This document shows positions 61,880 to 64,000 of a DNA stretch of 64,000 nucleotides, piece after piece. The translations under genes were made by a program, and so were the position numbers. Numbering within the stretch: position 1 is the stretch's first letter; each line of letters begins with the position of its first letter. Location of the stretch: contig NZ_CP074405.1 in the NCBI RefSeq assembly GCF_018388445.1, positions 2,108,001 through 2,172,000 on the forward strand. Reading direction: 5' to 3'. Source of the stretch: Cellulomonas wangleii (GTDB lineage: Bacteria > Actinomycetota > Actinomycetes > Actinomycetales > Cellulomonadaceae). The notes under the pieces were generated by a model. The model saw nothing but the letters and a program-made list of their open reading frames with translations, was not told the origin of the DNA and ran no database searches.

Positions 61880-64000
61880 TCAGTGCCCGGCGGCGTGCCA
61901 GCTGGCCCCGACGCCGACCGAGACGTCCAGGGGGACGTCCAGGGGCCCGTCGGGCAGGCCGTCGCCTGCGCGGCCCATCTGGTCGCGCACCAGCGCCTCC
62001 ACCTCGTCGCGCTCCCCCGCGGCGACCTCGAGCACCAGCTCGTCGTGCACCTGCAGGAGCAGCCGCGAACGCAGCCCGCGCCGCGTGAGCTCGCCGTCCA
62101 CCCCCAGCATCGCGACCTTGATGAGGTCGGCCGCGCTGCCCTGGATCGGCGCGTTGAGCGCCATCCGCTCGGCCGTCTCGCGGCGCTGCCGGTTGTCGCT
62201 CGTGAGGTCCGGCAGGTAGCGGCGGCGGCCCAGCACCGTCGCGGTGTACCCGGTCGCCCGGGCCCGGTCCACGACGCTGGTCAGGTAGTCGCGCACCCCG
62301 CCGAACCGCTCGAAGTAGTCGGCCATGAGCGCGGACGCCTCGGACACCTCGATCGACAGCTGCTGGGACAGCCCGTAGGACGACAGCCCGTACGCCAGCC
62401 CGTAGCTCATGGCCTTGATCTTCGAGCGCATCGCGGGCGTGACCTCGTCCGTGGGCACGCCGAAGACGCGGGAGCCGACGTAGCTGTGCAGGTCCTCACC
62501 CGAGCGGAAGGCCTCGATGAGCCCCTCGTCGCCGGACAGGTGCGCCATGATGCGCATCTCGATCTGCGAGTAGTCGGCCGTCAGCAGCGTGTCGTACCCC
62601 GGCCCGACGACGAACGTGCGCCGGATCTGACGCCCGGCGTCGGTCCGGATGGGGATGTTCTGCAGGTTGGGGTCCGCCGAGGACAGGCGTCCGGTGGCGG
62701 CGATGGTCTGCTGGAACGTCGTGTGGATGCGACCGTCGTCACCGACCGAGCGCAGCAGCCCCTCGACCGTCTGGCGCAGCCGGATGGCGTCACGGTGCGC
62801 GAGCAGGTGCTCGAGGAACGGGTGCCCCGTGCGGGCGAACAGGTCGGTGAGTGACGCCGCGTCGGTCGTCCAGCCGGTCTTGATCCGCTTGGTCTTCGGC
62901 ATCCCCAGCTGGTCGAACAGCACCTCCTGGAGCTGCTTGGGCGACCCGAGGTTCACCTCGCGCCCGATGACGGCGTAGGCCTCCGCCGCCGCGTCCTGCA
63001 CCTGCGCGTCGAACTCCCGCTCCAGCGACGCCAGGTCCTCGCGGTCCACCGCGATCCCGGTGCGCTCCATGCGGGCCAGCACGTCCTGCAGCGGCAGCTC
63101 GATGTCGGACAGGAGCATCCCTGCGCCCCGGTCGGCGACCTCGCCCCCCAGCACGTCGACGAGGTCGCGCACGGCGGCGGCGCGGACGGCCGCCCGACGC
63201 CCCTCGTCAGCCCCGTCCACCTCCAGGTCGAGCGCCCCCTGGCCGGCCGAGGAGTCGTCCGCTGCGACCAGCTCGCGGTGCAGGTAGCCGATCGCGAGGT
63301 CCGACAGGTCGTACGCGCGGCGGTCCGGCTGGCACAGGTACGCCGCGAGCTCGGTGTCGAAGGTGACACCGCGCAGCGGCAGGCCACGCCCCTCCAGCGC
63401 GTGCCAGGCCTCCTTCGCGGCGTGCAGGGCCTTGCGCCGCGACGGGTCCGCCAACCAGGCCGCGAGCGCGGCGTCGTCCACGGGGTCGATCGCCGTGAGG
63501 TCGTAGGCGACGGCCTGACCGTCGCCGTCGGCGATCGCCACGCCCCAGGCGTCACCCCGCGCCGGGGCACCGGTCCCCCGGACGTCGAGCCCCAGGACGT
63601 CGTCGGCACGCGCGTCGAGCCAGGCGCCCAGGCCGCCGACGCCGGTCTCGACCAGATCGAGCGCCGCGGCCGTGGCGACGCGCTCGTCACGGGTGTCGTC
63701 GGGCAGCATCGCGAACAGCCGGTCGCGCAGCGTCCGGAACTCCAGGCCGTCGAGGATCTCGTGCAGCGCGGCCCGGTCCCACGGGCGGACGGCGAGGTCC
63801 TCGGGGCCGACCGGCAGCTCGAGGTCGTCGAGCAGGTGGTTGAGCTCACGGTTGAGCGCGACCTGCTCGAGGTTCGCCCGCAGCGACTCCCCGGCCTTGC
63901 CGGTGATGCGCTCGGCGTTGGCCAGCACGCCCGCCAGCCCGTCGTAAAGGCCGATCCACTTGGCCGCGGTCTTGGGGCCGACGCCCGGGACGCCCGGCAG
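61880..64000 (-). CDS. polA: DNA polymerase I (5' end off the window)
   Basis: The visible 706 residues start in the helical arch of the 5'-3' exonuclease domain (LPGVPGVGPKTAAKW) and run to the C-terminus. The 3'-5' exonuclease-like domain is there, but the first acidic pair of the active site appears degenerate (LGLDVRGTG instead of a DTE motif), while the later FDTELAAYL remains, so proofreading is probably lost. The polymerase domain has motif A LLTADYSQIEMRIMAHLSGD, the finger helix with RSKIKAMSYGLAYGLS, and motif C LQVHDELVLEV. It is needed for repair synthesis after UvrABC and Okazaki fragment processing. Confidence 0.97.
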   Translation of the reverse strand: MPGVPGVGPKTAAKWIGLYDGLAGVLANAERITGKAGESLRANLEQVALNRELNHLLDDLELPVGPEDLAVRPWDRAALHEILDGLEFRTLRDRLFAMLPDDTRDERVATAAALDLVETGVGGLGAWLDARADDVLGLDVRGTGAPARGDAWGVAIADGDGQAVAYDLTAIDPVDDAALAAWLADPSRRKALHAAKEAWHALEGRGLPLRGVTFDTELAAYLCQPDRRAYDLSDLAIGYLHRELVAADDSSAGQGALDLEVDGADEGRRAAVRAAAVRDLVDVLGGEVADRGAGMLLSDIELPLQDVLARMERTGIAVDREDLASLEREFDAQVQDAAAEAYAVIGREVNLGSPKQLQEVLFDQLGMPKTKRIKTGWTTDAASLTDLFARTGHPFLEHLLAHRDAIRLRQTVEGLLRSVGDDGRIHTTFQQTIAATGRLSSADPNLQNIPIRTDAGRQIRRTFVVGPGYDTLLTADYSQIEMRIMAHLSGDEGLIEAFRSGEDLHSYVGSRVFGVPTDEVTPAMRSKIKAMSYGLAYGLSSYGLSQQLSIEVSEASALMADYFERFGGVRDYLTSVVDRARATGYTATVLGRRRYLPDLTSDNRQRRETAERMALNAPIQGSAADLIKVAMLGVDGELTRRGLRSRLLLQVHDELVLEVAAGERDEVEALVRDQMGRAGDGLPDGPLDVPLDVSVGVGASWHAAGH

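Overview
The window is a very GC-rich stretch (by eye well above 70% G+C) of a bacterial chromosome. The organism is almost certainly an actinobacterium. Supporting markers are RbpA, WhiA, OpcA, a b558-type SdhC paired with the actinobacterial SdhA type, the uvrC-rapZ-yvcK-whiA-gap-pgk-tpiA-secG run, and the tkt-tal-zwf-opcA-pgl run. Gene order resembles Cellulomonas and other Micrococcales. That genus assignment is inference from synteny and composition, not a database result. Nearly every gene is core chromosomal. I see no prophage, insertion sequence, integron, CRISPR array or defence island.

Layout. 1-2819: succinate dehydrogenase/fumarate reductase (sdhC-sdhA, minus strand, sdhA cut by the left edge). 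3143-7731: a stress-flavoured group with a DUF2231 membrane protein, a phosphoribosyltransferase-like protein, manganese catalase, a DUF899 protein and a two-domain universal stress protein. 7740-8080: a gene remnant and tRNA-Pro(GGG). 8170-18848: a tightly packed minus-strand run ctaB-xerD-parA-scpA-scpB-rluB-tyrA-cmk-plsC-der-membrane protein, most junctions being 4-nt stop/start overlaps. 19149-26533: plus-strand pentose phosphate operon tkt-tal-zwf-opcA-pgl, whose last gene also carries an O-methyltransferase domain. 26665-36040: minus-strand rbpA, secG, tpiA, pgk, gap, whiA, yvcK, rapZ and uvrC. 36119-43956: osmC, uvrA (with an SOS-box-like site), a GH15 hydrolase coupled to a metallo-beta-lactamase-fold protein, an acyl-CoA-dehydrogenase-like protein and a YciI protein. 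44050-46303: two TerC-family genes behind a manganese (yybP-ykoY) riboswitch. 46386-53156: a VOC protein, uvrB, an unknown protein, coaE, rpsA and pfkA. 53311-58724: a peptide-type ABC transporter. 58850-61711: a methyltransferase and actP with its DUF485 partner. 61880-64000: polA, cut by the right edge.

How it fits together. Carbon metabolism dominates: the oxidative and non-oxidative pentose phosphate pathway, lower glycolysis, phosphofructokinase, the YvcK/RapZ regulators and acetate uptake. Three nucleotide excision repair genes (uvrA, uvrB, uvrC) and polA are present. Manganese is a second theme: a Mn catalase, and probable Mn exporters (TerC) under a Mn riboswitch whose switching helices can be read directly.

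The points most worth a second look are the 6-phosphogluconolactonase/O-methyltransferase fusion, the riboswitch-TerC pair, a 36-bp perfect palindrome after tpiA, short 15-bp and 17-bp tandem repeats, candidate LacI-type and SOS operators, and a recurrent minus-10-like box placed six bases before ATG that suggests leaderless mRNAs. I found no clearly undescribed multi-gene system.
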